From Streptomyces anandii JCM 4720 (GTDB lineage: Bacteria > Actinomycetota > Actinomycetes > Streptomycetales > Streptomycetaceae): DNA of 43,165 nt. The stretch covers positions 73,746 to 116,910 of the forward strand of contig NZ_BMVJ01000022.1 of assembly GCF_014650655.1 (NCBI RefSeq), read 5' to 3'. The stretch's first letter is position 1, and each line of letters starts with the position of its first letter. Position numbers and translations under genes: made by a program. Below are positions 1-8,606 of this stretch, piece after piece. Under the pieces are notes generated by a model, which was not told the DNA's origin, did no database searches, and was given only the letters and a program-made list of their open reading frames with translations.

Positions 1-22
1 ACGGGAAGTTGTGTAGTCCGAT

Positions 23-32
23 TGTCCGGACA
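23..32. promoter_or_regulatory. Perfect palindrome TGTCCGGACA, candidate operator
   Basis: A perfect 10-bp palindrome, TGTCCGGACA, lies about 43 bp before the ATG of the Gfo/Idh-type oxidoreductase. A TTGACA-like hexamer follows at 39-44. Seen directly. That it is an operator for a sugar-responsive regulator is inference from the downstream gene family. Confidence 0.4.
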
Positions 33-74
33 TACGGATTGACAGGGTCCGGGGTCGGCCCTCACCTTGTTCCC

Positions 75-1097
75 ATGCGCATCGGGGTCATCGGTACGGG
101 CCGCATCGGCACCATCCATGCGAACACGCTCAGCCGCCATCGTGAGGTCGGGTCGCTGATCCTCACGGACGTCGATCCGGCGCGGGCCCAGGATCTCGCG
201 CACCGGCTGGGCGAGACGGCCGCCCCGGGAGTGGACGAGATCTTCAAGTGGGGCGTGGACGCGGTGGTGATCACCACGGCGACGTCGGCCCACGCCGAAC
301 TGATCGGTCGGGCAGCACGCTCGGGGCTCCCGGTCTTCTGCGAGAAGCCCATCGCGCTGGATCTGCCGGGCACCTTGCAGGCGCTGGCCGAGGTGGACGC
401 GGCGGGAACGATCCTGCAGATGGGGTTCCAGCGGCGCTTCGACACGGGGTACGCCGGCGCGCGGGAGGCCGTACGCTCGGGGCGGCTCGGCCGGCTGCAC
501 ACGGTGCGCGCGCTCACCTCCGACCAGGCCGCGCCGCCGCCCGCGTGGCTGCCGCTGTCCGGCGGGCTGTTCCGGGACACGCTGATCCACGACTTCGACG
601 TACTGCGCTGGGTGACGGGCCGTGAGGTCGTCGACGTGTACGCGGCCGGGTCCGACGCGGGGCCCGCGATGTTCCGCGAGGCGGGTGACGTGGACACGGG
701 CGCGGCGGTGCTCACCCTCGACGACGGCACGCTCGCCACGGCGACGGCGACCCGGCTGAACGGCGCGGGGTACGACGTGCGCATGGAGCTGGCCGGGGAG
801 CGGGACCAGATCGTGGTCGGCCTCGACGACCGCACCCCGATCGCGTCCACCGAGCCGACCGGGCCGCCCGCCGCGGACAAGCCGTGGGCCGGGTTCCTGG
901 AACGCTTCGGGCCTGCCTACGAGGCGGAGCTGTGCGCCTTCGTCGAGGTCGTCCTGGGCGAGCGCGCCAACCCGTGCGACGGGCGCGAGGCGTTGCAGGC
1001 CCTGCGCATCGCCGAGGCCTGCGAACGCTCCCGCCACGACCACCGCCCGGTCTCCCTGACCGAAATCCCGGACGCACCGGGGCTCGCGCCCCGGTGA
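75..1097 (+). CDS. Gfo/Idh/MocA-family oxidoreductase, inositol 2-dehydrogenase-like
   Basis: This is a 340-residue NAD(P)-dependent sugar or polyol dehydrogenase. The Rossmann motif GVIGTGRIG sits at the extreme N-terminus, the family signature EKP (in FCEKPIALDLPGTL) near residue 100, and a conserved D-x-x-x-H-D-F-D segment (RDTLIHDFDVLRW) near residue 175. The start at 75 is chosen because the Rossmann strand begins at once; an in-frame start at 9 would add 22 residues with no domain. The family oxidises inositol or related sugars at one carbon. The substrate here is not determined, and the usual iol catabolic genes are absent. It converges on the P450 gene. Function class is secure; inositol as substrate is a guess. 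Confidence 0.85.
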   Translation: MRIGVIGTGRIGTIHANTLSRHREVGSLILTDVDPARAQDLAHRLGETAAPGVDEIFKWGVDAVVITTATSAHAELIGRAARSGLPVFCEKPIALDLPGTLQALAEVDAAGTILQMGFQRRFDTGYAGAREAVRSGRLGRLHTVRALTSDQAAPPPAWLPLSGGLFRDTLIHDFDVLRWVTGREVVDVYAAGSDAGPAMFREAGDVDTGAAVLTLDDGTLATATATRLNGAGYDVRMELAGERDQIVVGLDDRTPIASTEPTGPPAADKPWAGFLERFGPAYEAELCAFVEVVLGERANPCDGREALQALRIAEACERSRHDHRPVSLTEIPDAPGLAPR

Positions 1098-1103
1098 CTC
1101 GGG

Positions 1104-1135
1104 GGCCGGGGCGCGCCCGGGATCCCGCCCCGGCC
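1104..1135. terminator. Hairpin between convergent genes
   Basis: Perfect 10-bp arms GGCCGGGGCG (1104-1113) and CGCCCCGGCC (1126-1135) flank a 12-nt loop, just after the oxidoreductase stop and before the P450 stop. No U-tract is present, as is common in Streptomyces. It probably ends transcription in both directions. Confidence 0.5.
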
Positions 1136-1181
1136 GCCCGCTTCCGCGGTGGTGGGTGCCCCGGGCCCGGGTCCGGGTTCG

Positions 1182-2363
1182 TCACCAGCGGACCCGGAGG
1201 GTTCGGGTGCCGTGGATCAGCATGCCGGGGAGCCAGTCTCCGGGTGGGCCGTCGAGGGTCAGGGCGGGGGCCCGCTCCAGGAGGCCGCGCAGGGCGACGC
1301 GTGCCTCGAGGCGGGCGAGCGGGGCGCCGACGCAGTAGTGGATGCCGTGGCCGAAGGCGAGGTGGCCGCGGGTGTCGCGGCGTATGTCGAAGCTGTCCGG
1401 TGACGCGAAGCGACCGGGGTCGCGGCCGGCCGCGCTGAGGCCGATCAGCACCGGCTCCCCCGCGGCGATGACCGTGCCGGCGATCTCCAGGGACTCCGCC
1501 GCGTAGCGGAACGTGGCGGTCTCCACCGGCCCCTCGTACCGCAGCGTCTCCTCGACCAGGCCGTCGACGAGGCTCAAGTCGGCGCGGACCGCAGCGAGTT
1601 GGTCCGGGTGCGTGAGCAGGACCCGCACACCGTTCGCGATGAGGTTGACCGTGGTCTCGTGGCCCGCTATCAGCAACAGGAAGGCCATGCCCAGCAGTTC
1701 GGAGGCCGAGAGCCGGTCTCCGTCCTCGGCGGTGGTGCGTATCAGCGCGCTGAGCAGGTCGTCGGCCGGCCCGGCGCAGCGTTTGTCCTCGATCAGATCG
1801 GTGAGGTAGGCGCCCAGGCCGTGCATGGCGAGGGCGTACGCCTCCTCGCTCGTGGGCGCCACCACCTCGTTGGACATCTCACGGAACGCGGCCCGGTCCA
1901 TCTCGGGCACGCCGAGCAGCTCGCAGATGACCGTGATGGGCAGGGGATACGCCAGCGCCTCCACCAGGTCCGCGCTCCCGTGCGGAAGCATCGCGTCCAG
2001 CAGCCCGTCGGTGATCTCCCGCACGCGTGGCCGCAGCGCCTCGACCCGGCGCGCGGTGAACGCGCGGGTGACCAGCGAGCGCAGCCGCGTGTGCTGCGGC
2101 GGGTCGGCGTTCAGCATGTTCTTGCCGAGGATCTGCTCCTCCAGGGGCGGCCCCTGGATCCGGCTCACGTCCTTGGCCAGCCGCGGGTCGGCGAGGGCGG
2201 CGCGCGCCTCCTCGTACCCGACGACGAGCCAGGTCTCCCACGGCTCCGTGCCCGGCAGGCGCACCCGGTGCACCGGGCCCAGTTCGCGCAGCTCCGCGTA
2301 GACGGGGTGCGGGTCGGCGCGGAAGCCTTCCCCGTACTCCGCCAGGTCGATCAAGTCCGCCAT
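1182..2363 (-). CDS. Cytochrome P450
   Basis: This is a 393-residue soluble bacterial P450 (CYP105/107-like). The I-helix oxygen-activation motif AGHETT is at about 233-238, ExxR (ETLR) at about 272-275, and the haem loop FGHGIHYCVG has its ligand Cys near 344. The start ATG at 2363 is preceded by a GGGAGGGGG ribosome-binding site; an upstream in-frame start at 2408 adds 15 residues with no family match. It needs a ferredoxin and ferredoxin reductase for electrons, and neither gene is adjacent, so generic partners must serve it. No biosynthetic cluster surrounds it, so the substrate is unknown. All catalytic motifs look intact. Confidence 0.9.
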   Translation of the reverse strand: MADLIDLAEYGEGFRADPHPVYAELRELGPVHRVRLPGTEPWETWLVVGYEEARAALADPRLAKDVSRIQGPPLEEQILGKNMLNADPPQHTRLRSLVTRAFTARRVEALRPRVREITDGLLDAMLPHGSADLVEALAYPLPITVICELLGVPEMDRAAFREMSNEVVAPTSEEAYALAMHGLGAYLTDLIEDKRCAGPADDLLSALIRTTAEDGDRLSASELLGMAFLLLIAGHETTVNLIANGVRVLLTHPDQLAAVRADLSLVDGLVEETLRYEGPVETATFRYAAESLEIAGTVIAAGEPVLIGLSAAGRDPGRFASPDSFDIRRDTRGHLAFGHGIHYCVGAPLARLEARVALRGLLERAPALTLDGPPGDWLPGMLIHGTRTLRVRW

Positions 2364-2433
2364 CGTGTTCCCCCTCCCGGAGCGCGGCGTGCGCCCCGTG
2401 ACCGACAACGTCCGGCCCGCCCCGGAAGTGCCC

Positions 2434-3123
2434 CTACGGCACGTCGTCCTCGAGAAGTCCGGCGTCGTGCACGAGGAGTGCGATCTGCACCCGGTTGTTC
2501 AGGGCGAGTTTCGTCAGGACGCGCGAGACATGGGCCTTGACGGTGGCCACGCTCATGAAGAGTTCCGCGGCTATCTGCGCGTTGGCCAGGCCGCGGCCGA
2601 TCCGCAGGGCGACCTCGCGCTCGCGCCCGTTGAGGGCGGCGACGCGTTCACGCGCGCGTGCGCGGCGGTCACCGGGTCCTGCTCCGGCCGCCGCGCCGGC
2701 CCCGGTCGCGTGCCTGATGAGCCGGCGGGTCACGGCGGGCGACAGCACGGGATCGCCCGCGGCGACCCGGCGTACCGCGTCGACGATCTCGGCCGGCGGG
2801 GTCTCCTTGAGGACGAACCCCGAGGCGCCCGCGCGCAGGGCCCGCAGCACCTGTTCGTCGGCGTGGAAGGTGGTGAGCAGCACGACCTGAGGCGCATGCG
2901 CGCGCCCGCGCAGCCGCTCGGTCGCCGTGAGACCGTCCATGCCCGGCATCCGTACGTCCATCAGGACGACGTCCGGCAGGGTGCGGTCGACCAGGTCCTC
3001 CACCTCCGTGCCGTCGGCCGCCTCACCGACGACCTCGATGTCGTCGGCGCCGCCCATCATCAGGGAAAGACCGGCTCTCACCAGCGGGTCGTCGTCGACG
3101 AGCAGCAGTCGGATCGGGGTCAT
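2434..3123 (-). CDS. LuxR/NarL-family response regulator
   Basis: This is a 229-residue two-component DNA-binding regulator. The receiver domain has the acidic pair at D10-D12, phospho-acceptor D55 (VLMDVRMPG) and the conserved Lys in GFVLKETP. A linker follows, then a LuxR-type HTH (LNGREREVALRIGRGLANAQIAAEL) that binds DNA. ATG at 3123 is chosen because the receiver strand starts there; the longer frame to 3162 adds unrelated residues. The best candidate partner is the leftward NarL-class histidine kinase at 4499-5779, but a rightward quinone reductase gene separates them, so they are not one transcript. Its upstream region carries a phased palindrome array (3181-3278). Family secure, partner inferred. 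Confidence 0.88.
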   Translation of the reverse strand: MTPIRLLLVDDDPLVRAGLSLMMGGADDIEVVGEAADGTEVEDLVDRTLPDVVLMDVRMPGMDGLTATERLRGRAHAPQVVLLTTFHADEQVLRALRAGASGFVLKETPPAEIVDAVRRVAAGDPVLSPAVTRRLIRHATGAGAAAGAGPGDRRARARERVAALNGREREVALRIGRGLANAQIAAELFMSVATVKAHVSRVLTKLALNNRVQIALLVHDAGLLEDDVP

Positions 3124-3180
3124 GCGCCCCACCCAACCAAACCGCCCGCGCCCGGGACACACCGGCTCGCCGCCGGCCCT

Positions 3181-3278
3181 CCCGCGCGGGAGCCGTCGTG
3201 ACCCCGCGCGGGAGGCATCAACTGCCCCGCGCGGGAGGCGTCATGTCCCCCGCGCGGGAGACACGATGCCCGGCCGGG
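3181..3278. repeat. Array of five GC palindromes at 20-23 bp spacing
   Basis: Four perfect copies of CCCGCGCGGG start at 3181, 3203, 3226 and 3249, and a variant, CCCGGCCGGG, starts at 3269. Each is followed by AG or AGGC. Spacings are 22, 23, 23 and 20 bp, about two helical turns. The array fills the divergent promoter region between the response regulator and the quinone reductase. It may be a cooperative operator or simply an expanded repeat. Confidence 0.75.
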
Positions 3279-3315
3279 AGGCACCGCCAGGCACCCGGTG
3301 GGAGAATCGGCATCC

Positions 3316-4296
3316 ATGCGTGCCGCGTACATCGAACAGCTGGGCCCGCCCGACCTCGTGCGCTTCGGTGAGCTGCCGCCGCCCGAGCCGGGGCACGGCG
3401 AGGTGCTGGTGGACGTACTGGCGACCACCGTGAACCCGGTGGACGCGTTCGTCCGCTCCGGACTGTTCCGCACCGCGCTGCCGCCCTTCCCCTTCGTCCT
3501 GGGACGGGACCTGGTGGGCACGGTGGCCGCCACCGGGCCGGGCGCAGGGTCGGGCTTCTCGGCGGGCGAGACGGTGTGGTGCGACAGCCTCGGCCACGAC
3601 GGCAGGCAGGGAGCCGCCGCCGAGCAGGCGGTGGTGCCGGCCGACCGCCTCTACCGGCTGCCGCCGGGCGTGCGCCCGGAGGAGGCGGTGGCGGTGTTCC
3701 ACCCGGCCGCGACCGCCCACCTGGCTCTCTTCACGCACGGCGGCCTGGGCACCGGCGGGACGGTCCTGGTCGGCGGCGCGGGCGGGAACGTGGGCAGCGC
3801 GCTGGTGGAGTTCGCGGTGCGCGCGGGCGCGCGGGTGCTCGCCACGGCCGCGCCGCGCGACCATGCGCACGTACGCTCGCTGGGCGCGGCGGAGGTGGTG
3901 GACTACCGCGCCCCCGACCTCGCCGAGCGCCTCGCGGCACTCGCGCCCGAGGGGGTCGACGTCCACGTGGACACCTCCGGCCACAACGACCTGCGGGCGG
4001 CCGTCGCCCTCCTCGCTCACCGGGGCCGGATCGTCGTCATGTCGGGCGCCCGGGACGAGCCGACGCTGCCGGTCGGTCCGCTCTACATGAAGGACGGCTC
4101 CGTGCGCGGCTTCGCCATCTCCCACGCCACGGTCGCCGAACTGGCCCAGGCGGCGGCAGCCGTCAACGAGCTTCTGGCGGCAGGCGGTCTGCGCCCCCGC
4201 GCGGTGGAGCACCACCCGCTCAGCGCCATGGCGGACACCCACCGCCGTATGGAAGCGGGCGAACTGCACGGCACGCGCGTGGTTCTCCGCCCCTGA
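3316..4296 (+). CDS. NADPH:quinone reductase-like MDR oxidoreductase
   Basis: This is a 326-residue zinc-independent medium-chain dehydrogenase/reductase of the quinone oxidoreductase type. The N-terminal GroES-like fold contains TTVNPVDAFVRSG; the Rossmann fold has VLVGGAGGNVGSALVEFA near residue 155-170, the pattern for NADPH binding. The GHE zinc motif of alcohol dehydrogenases is missing. ATG at 3316 is used because family alignment starts with MRAAYIEQLG. It is transcribed divergently from the response regulator and convergently to the histidine kinase, and so sits inside what looks like a split two-component locus. It likely reduces quinones or enones; the physiological substrate is unknown. 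Confidence 0.85.
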   Translation: MRAAYIEQLGPPDLVRFGELPPPEPGHGEVLVDVLATTVNPVDAFVRSGLFRTALPPFPFVLGRDLVGTVAATGPGAGSGFSAGETVWCDSLGHDGRQGAAAEQAVVPADRLYRLPPGVRPEEAVAVFHPAATAHLALFTHGGLGTGGTVLVGGAGGNVGSALVEFAVRAGARVLATAAPRDHAHVRSLGAAEVVDYRAPDLAERLAALAPEGVDVHVDTSGHNDLRAAVALLAHRGRIVVMSGARDEPTLPVGPLYMKDGSVRGFAISHATVAELAQAAAAVNELLAAGGLRPRAVEHHPLSAMADTHRRMEAGELHGTRVVLRP

Positions 4297-4397
4297 GCCG
4301 GTCCATGTCCCACCCGTCGCCGAGGCGCGGGTCGCGTCGGCACACCCACGGCATCGCGCCCAGCGTCACCCGCTGCCCGGAGGCGTGGCCGACAAGG

Positions 4398-4420
4398 AGC
4401 CGCCGTGACCCGCGGCGGCT
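4398..4420. terminator. Short hairpin between convergent genes
   Basis: Arms AGCCGCCG (4398-4405) and CGGCGGCT (4413-4420) flank a 7-nt loop in the 200-bp gap between the quinone reductase and histidine kinase stop codons. The surrounding sequence is very GC-rich and nothing else stands out in it. Confidence 0.35.
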
Positions 4421-4498
4421 GACCGCGCGGGGCTACCGCGCAGGGCACCCGCCGCCGCGCTCCCCTGGGCCACACCCCGCCGCTGCCCCGTCCCGCCG

Positions 4499-5779
4499 TT
4501 ACCCGGGCCCGCCGCTGCCCCGCCCCCAGGGAAGCCGGGCCTCCACCGTGAAGCCGCCCTCCGGCGTGGGGCCGTGGCGCAGGGTGCCGCCGGCCAGGGT
4601 GGCGCGTTCGGTGAGGCCGATCAGACCCTGGCCGGAGCCGGGCACGTGCGGGACCTCGCCCTCGGGGGCCGGGTTGTGCACGCGGACGGCCAGCCCCTGA
4701 CCGGGGCCTCCGGTGACGGACACGGTGACCTCCGTGCCGGGGGCGTGCTTGCGGGCGTTGGTCAGGCCCTCCTGGGCGATGCGGTACGCGGTGCGGCCGA
4801 CGACGGCCGGAACGTCGGCGGGATCGCTGACCTGCCCGGTCAACAGGACCTTCATCCCGGCCTCGCGGGACTCGGCGACCAGGGCGTCCAGCGCACCCAG
4901 CGTCGGCTGGGGCCGGCCCGCGTCGTCGGCGTCGCCCGCGCGCAGTACGCCGATGATCTCGCGCAGATCTTGAAGGGCTTCGTGCGCGCTCTCCCGGATG
5001 ACCCCGGCAGCCCGCGCGACCTCCTCGCGGGGGGCGTCCGGACGGAACTCCAGTGCGCCGGCGTGCACGCTCAGCAGCGTCAGCCGGTGCGCGAGGACGT
5101 CGTGCATCTCCCGCGCGATGGCCTCCCGGGCCAGCCGTTGCGCCTGCTCGGCGCGCAGCCGCGCCTCGGTCTCCGCGCGCCGCGCACGGTCCCGCAGGCT
5201 CAGCATCAGCTGCCGTTTGGACCGTACGAACATGCCCCAGCCGACGACCGACAGGAGGAACACGATGGAGAAGGCGACCACCCCGGCGTACGGCAGGTCG
5301 GGATCGGGGCGCAGCCAGGACGACACCGGGACCAGCGCGAGGGTGGCGCCGCCGACCCAGGCCACGTACCGGAAGGGGCGGTGCACGGCGAGCGTGAACA
5401 GGGCGACGACGCCGGCGCCGCCCGCGGTGTTGGAGACGAAGCCGACCGGGACCATGGCGACGGCCAGGGCGAGGGGATGGCGGCGGCGCAGCCAGACCGC
5501 GGCACAGGCGGGCAGGCCGAGCAACTGGTCGGCGACGACGAGGGAGTGGGGCGTGTGCGGCTCGTGGCGCACGGAGTCCGCGGCGGCCAGGCCGATTCCG
5601 ACGGCCAGCAGGAAGCAGGAGACGTCGACCAGCCAGTCGCGCGCGGTGCGCCGCGGGCGGCCCGGCCGCCTTGCGCCGCCGGGGTCGAGTTCGTCGGCCA
5701 CCGCGGACGGCAGCCACCAGCGCCGCCCGGTGAAAACGGGCGTGTCCAGCGTCGTTCCCTCACTGCTCACGACCGGCAA
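4499..5779 (-). CDS. Membrane histidine kinase (HisKA_3/NarL class)
   Basis: This is a 426-residue sensor kinase. A cytoplasmic N-terminus is followed by about five hydrophobic segments between residues 50 and 185. The dimerisation/phospho-acceptor helix holds H226 (REMHDVLAHRL), and the HATPase domain has an N-box-like ARKHAPG stretch and a GQGLIGLTERA glycine loop. Only short extracytoplasmic loops are present, so it probably senses a membrane or intramembrane signal. The likely partner is the leftward LuxR response regulator at 2434-3123, about 1.4 kb downstream beyond an opposite-strand gene. The stop TAA is at 4499-4501. Family secure, pairing inferred. Confidence 0.88.
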   Translation of the reverse strand: MPVVSSEGTTLDTPVFTGRRWWLPSAVADELDPGGARRPGRPRRTARDWLVDVSCFLLAVGIGLAAADSVRHEPHTPHSLVVADQLLGLPACAAVWLRRRHPLALAVAMVPVGFVSNTAGGAGVVALFTLAVHRPFRYVAWVGGATLALVPVSSWLRPDPDLPYAGVVAFSIVFLLSVVGWGMFVRSKRQLMLSLRDRARRAETEARLRAEQAQRLAREAIAREMHDVLAHRLTLLSVHAGALEFRPDAPREEVARAAGVIRESAHEALQDLREIIGVLRAGDADDAGRPQPTLGALDALVAESREAGMKVLLTGQVSDPADVPAVVGRTAYRIAQEGLTNARKHAPGTEVTVSVTGGPGQGLAVRVHNPAPEGEVPHVPGSGQGLIGLTERATLAGGTLRHGPTPEGGFTVEARLPWGRGSGGPG

Positions 5780-5860
5780 TGTACGCAGCCGGCGCGCACT
5801 TGGCCGCCCCGCGGAACGGATCGGCTACCAAAGTAGCGGCGACGTCGACCTTCGGCGCCC

Positions 5861-6487
5861 CTACGCGTCCTCGGGCAGTTCGTAGGAGCCGTACTCCGGG
5901 CGGCCGGCGGTGTCGTAGGACTGGATGGAGACGCCTGCCGAGGTGATACGGCCGCCGGTGTGGCGGAAGGCGGTGGGGACGGCGCCCTCCACGAACAGGC
6001 GTCGTCCGGTGCCCAGTACGACCGGGAACGTCAGCAGGTGCAGGGTGTCGACCAGACCGAGGTCGACCAGGGAGCGCACCAGGGCGCCGCTGCCGTGGAT
6101 CTGGAGCTCGCCGTCCGTGCGCTCCTTGAGCGCGGCGACCTCCTTGGCGAGGTCGCCGCCGACCACGGTCGTGCCGGACCACTCGGGGCTGTCGAGGGTG
6201 GAGGAGACGACGTACTTCGGCAGGCCGTTCAGCCGGGAGGCGATCGGGTCCTCGGGGTCGGTCATCCTCGGCCAGTAGGAGGAGAAGATCTCGTACGTGC
6301 GGCGGCCGAGCAGGAAGGCGCCCGCGCGGTCGAAGACCTCGGTGACGAAGCGGCCGAAGTCGTCGTCGCCGTAGTGGAAGCTCCAGCCGCCGTGGGCGAA
6401 GCCGCCGGTGGTGTCCTCCTGGGGGCCGCCGGGCGCCTGGTAGACGCCGTCGAGGGTGACGAAGATGGTGGAGACGAGCTTGCCCAT
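5861..6487 (-). CDS. RibD C-terminal / dihydrofolate reductase-like protein
   Basis: This 208-residue protein belongs to the bacterial DHFR-like family related to the RibD reductase domain (YwjB/YyaP type). The N-terminal VSTIFVTLDGVYQAPGG, GRRTYEIFSSYWP and a nucleotide-binding LQIHGSGALVRSLVDLGLVD stretch are typical. These proteins have an NADPH-binding fold, but most have no proven substrate. The gene is the first of a leftward pair with the histidine kinase (81-bp gap). It is a common housekeeping-type accessory in streptomycetes. Function beyond the fold is not assigned. Confidence 0.82.
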   Translation of the reverse strand: MGKLVSTIFVTLDGVYQAPGGPQEDTTGGFAHGGWSFHYGDDDFGRFVTEVFDRAGAFLLGRRTYEIFSSYWPRMTDPEDPIASRLNGLPKYVVSSTLDSPEWSGTTVVGGDLAKEVAALKERTDGELQIHGSGALVRSLVDLGLVDTLHLLTFPVVLGTGRRLFVEGAVPTAFRHTGGRITSAGVSIQSYDTAGRPEYGSYELPEDA

Positions 6488-6573
6488 GTCGGATGCCTTC
6501 TTTCGCGGGCCGGGTCCGCTGTCATCACCTCAGACCCCGCCGGCCCCCGCAACTCATCGCCCGGCCGGAGGGC

Positions 6574-7401
6574 TCATCCCGCGTGGGTGGAGAACAGGCC
6601 GCCGGTCGGCCCCTGCTTGTCGCCGCCCTGGGCCTTCTTCAGGGCGTTGGCGAGGCTCTCTATGGTGAGGGACTGCAGGATGACCCGGCCGTTGCCCTCC
6701 AGGGTGGCCAGGGACAGGCCCTCGCCTCCGAAGACCGCGTTCATCAGGCCCTGGCGGTTCAGGCCGCCGATGCGCTGGACGCCGTACTGGATGCCCTCCT
6801 CGAAGGCGACCACGCAGCCGGTGTCGACCTCGATGCGGCCGCCGAAGTCGGCAGGGTTGAGGTCGATGAAGTTGCCCGCGCCGGCGATGATCACCGTGCC
6901 GTGCCCGGTGAACTTCTCCAGGATGAAGCCCTCGCCGCCGCTCATACCGGTGCGCCCGCCGGCGAAGGCGATGCCGAAGTCGACGGTGGACTCGGCGGCC
7001 ACGAAGGCGTCCTTCTCCGCGAACCACGCGCGCGTGCCGTCCAGTTCCAGCGCGCGCATCTCGCCGGGCAGCACGCCCGCGAAGCCGACCGTGCCCTCGC
7101 CCCCCTGGGACGTGAAGTACTGGAACGCCAGCGACTCGCCCGCCAGGACCCGCTGGCCGACCTGCATCGCGGTGCCCATGGCCTGGCGCAGCAGGCCGCC
7201 CATGCCGCCGCCCCCGCCGCCGCCCTGGCCCGAGCCGTTGCCGTTGCCGTTGCCGGACGGGCCGGACAGGCGGGTCTCCATGGTCACGTTGGTCGTCTTG
7301 AACAGGAACTTCCCGGCCTCGCAGTACACGGTCTGGCCGGGGCGCAGGTTGACGACCGCCATCTGCGTGGCGTTGCCGACGATTTCTTGCTGAAGGGTCA
7401 C
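6574..7401 (-). CDS. AIM24 / TIGR00266-family protein
   Basis: This 275-residue protein resembles the bacterial AIM24 family (tryptophan RNA-binding attenuator-like fold). Family marks are the N-terminal QTVYCEAGKFLFKTTNV, GGEGFILEKFTGHGTVIIAG and the final FSTHAG. It contains a glycine/asparagine linker, GNGNGNGSGQGGGGGGG, near residues 50-66, which gives local low-complexity DNA. Molecular function in bacteria is unknown; the yeast relative acts in mitochondrial membrane organisation. It lies 42 bp after the allantoicase stop on the same strand, so it may be read through from the allantoin operon, but no pathway link is known. Confidence 0.82.
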   Translation of the reverse strand: MTLQQEIVGNATQMAVVNLRPGQTVYCEAGKFLFKTTNVTMETRLSGPSGNGNGNGSGQGGGGGGGMGGLLRQAMGTAMQVGQRVLAGESLAFQYFTSQGGEGTVGFAGVLPGEMRALELDGTRAWFAEKDAFVAAESTVDFGIAFAGGRTGMSGGEGFILEKFTGHGTVIIAGAGNFIDLNPADFGGRIEVDTGCVVAFEEGIQYGVQRIGGLNRQGLMNAVFGGEGLSLATLEGNGRVILQSLTIESLANALKKAQGGDKQGPTGGLFSTHAG

Positions 7402-7443
7402 AGGGGAGAGAACGCGGGGGCGGACCGGAGAGTTCCCCCCTGA

Positions 7444-8574
7444 TCAGCCGCCCAGTTCCCGGTGCCGGGCCGTGAGGCGGGCCGCGCCGTCCTCCGTCAG
7501 GGAGCCGAACAGGCGCAGCCGGGAGATGCCGCCGTCGGGGAAGATGTCCACGCGCGCGTGCGTGCCGGTGACCGGCGCGGGGAGCACGAAGCGGTGGTTG
7601 GTGTCGGGCTGGAGGCGGGTGCGCGGGATGAGCTCGGTCCACTCGCCGCCGTCGGCCCCGTCGCCCTCGCCGTCGCGTACCGAGACCGAGGCCCAGCCCG
7701 CGCTGTTGCCCTTGAGGTACGCGGTGTCGATCTCCAGGGCGCGGATCTCGGAGCGGGCCGCCAGCCGGTAGCGGATCCAGTCGTGGCCGTGGTCGCGGCG
7801 GCGCCGGGTCTCCCAGCCGTCGTCCATCTTGCGGGAGCGGCCCGGCTGGATGGTGTTGGTCGCGGGCGAGTAGAAGCGGTCGGAGGCGTCCTCGACCAGG
7901 CCGCCGTTCTCCAGGGCGACCACGTCGAAGGTGCCGAGCGCCGACAGCCATCCGGGGTCGGGCACGACTTCGCCGTGCACGCGCAGGCGCGCGATGCCGC
8001 CGTCGGGGTGCTGGCTGAGGCGCAGGTGGGTGAGGCGGCGCGGCACGTCCACCGCGAAGCCGTTGGCCGCGTGGCCGCCGACCGGGGTGCGCGGGACCAG
8101 CGTCGTCCACTTCACGTCGTCCGCAAGCAGTTCCTCGGGGGACGGGGAGCCCGGCACCGAGGTCCCCTCGACGGACACCGCCTGCGGGTAGTTGCCGCGG
8201 AAGTGCGCGGTGTCCACGATGATGCCGCGTACGACGCCCGGTGCGCCGAGCCGGATCAGCGCCCAGTCGTGGTCGTCCTCGGCGGGCCAGGGGTGCGCGG
8301 CCGAGGTGCCGCGCCGGCGCCGGGTCTCCCAGCCGTCCATGATCTTGCCCTTGTGCCCGAAGTGCTCGGGGTCGAACTCGGCGCGGCCCGGCAGCAGCAG
8401 GTTCTCGCGCATGGCGAAGAACTCGTCGTTGGCGGCGATGACACCGGCGCCGAGCCGGCGGTCGGCGAGGTCGGCGAGGTGGGTGAACGGGAAGTCGGCG
8501 GTGCGGTAGTCCGCGTACGGGTCGCCGCCGCTGTAGGGGCGCGCGTCGCCGGTGAAGCTCTCGATCGCCGTCAC
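7444..8574 (-). CDS. alc: Allantoicase
   Basis: This 376-residue enzyme hydrolyses allantoate to ureidoglycolate and urea. It has two homologous halves, each with a jelly-roll fold; both carry a near-identical GWETRRRR element (KIMDGWETRRRR and KMDDGWETRRRR) and a following HDW motif, and each half ends with DGGI(A/S)RLR. The GTG start at 8574 is chosen for its position at the family start (TAIESFTGDARPY) and an AAGGCAGG Shine-Dalgarno; the much longer open frame to 9729 runs antisense through allantoinase and is not coding. It lies 32 bp downstream of allantoinase, so allB-alc form an operon. Cytoplasmic. Confidence 0.95.
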   Translation of the reverse strand: MTAIESFTGDARPYSGGDPYADYRTADFPFTHLADLADRRLGAGVIAANDEFFAMRENLLLPGRAEFDPEHFGHKGKIMDGWETRRRRGTSAAHPWPAEDDHDWALIRLGAPGVVRGIIVDTAHFRGNYPQAVSVEGTSVPGSPSPEELLADDVKWTTLVPRTPVGGHAANGFAVDVPRRLTHLRLSQHPDGGIARLRVHGEVVPDPGWLSALGTFDVVALENGGLVEDASDRFYSPATNTIQPGRSRKMDDGWETRRRRDHGHDWIRYRLAARSEIRALEIDTAYLKGNSAGWASVSVRDGEGDGADGGEWTELIPRTRLQPDTNHRFVLPAPVTGTHARVDIFPDGGISRLRLFGSLTEDGAARLTARHRELGG

Positions 8575-8606
8575 GGTGGTCTGGTCCTGCCTTTCGGGAG
8601 TCGGTG

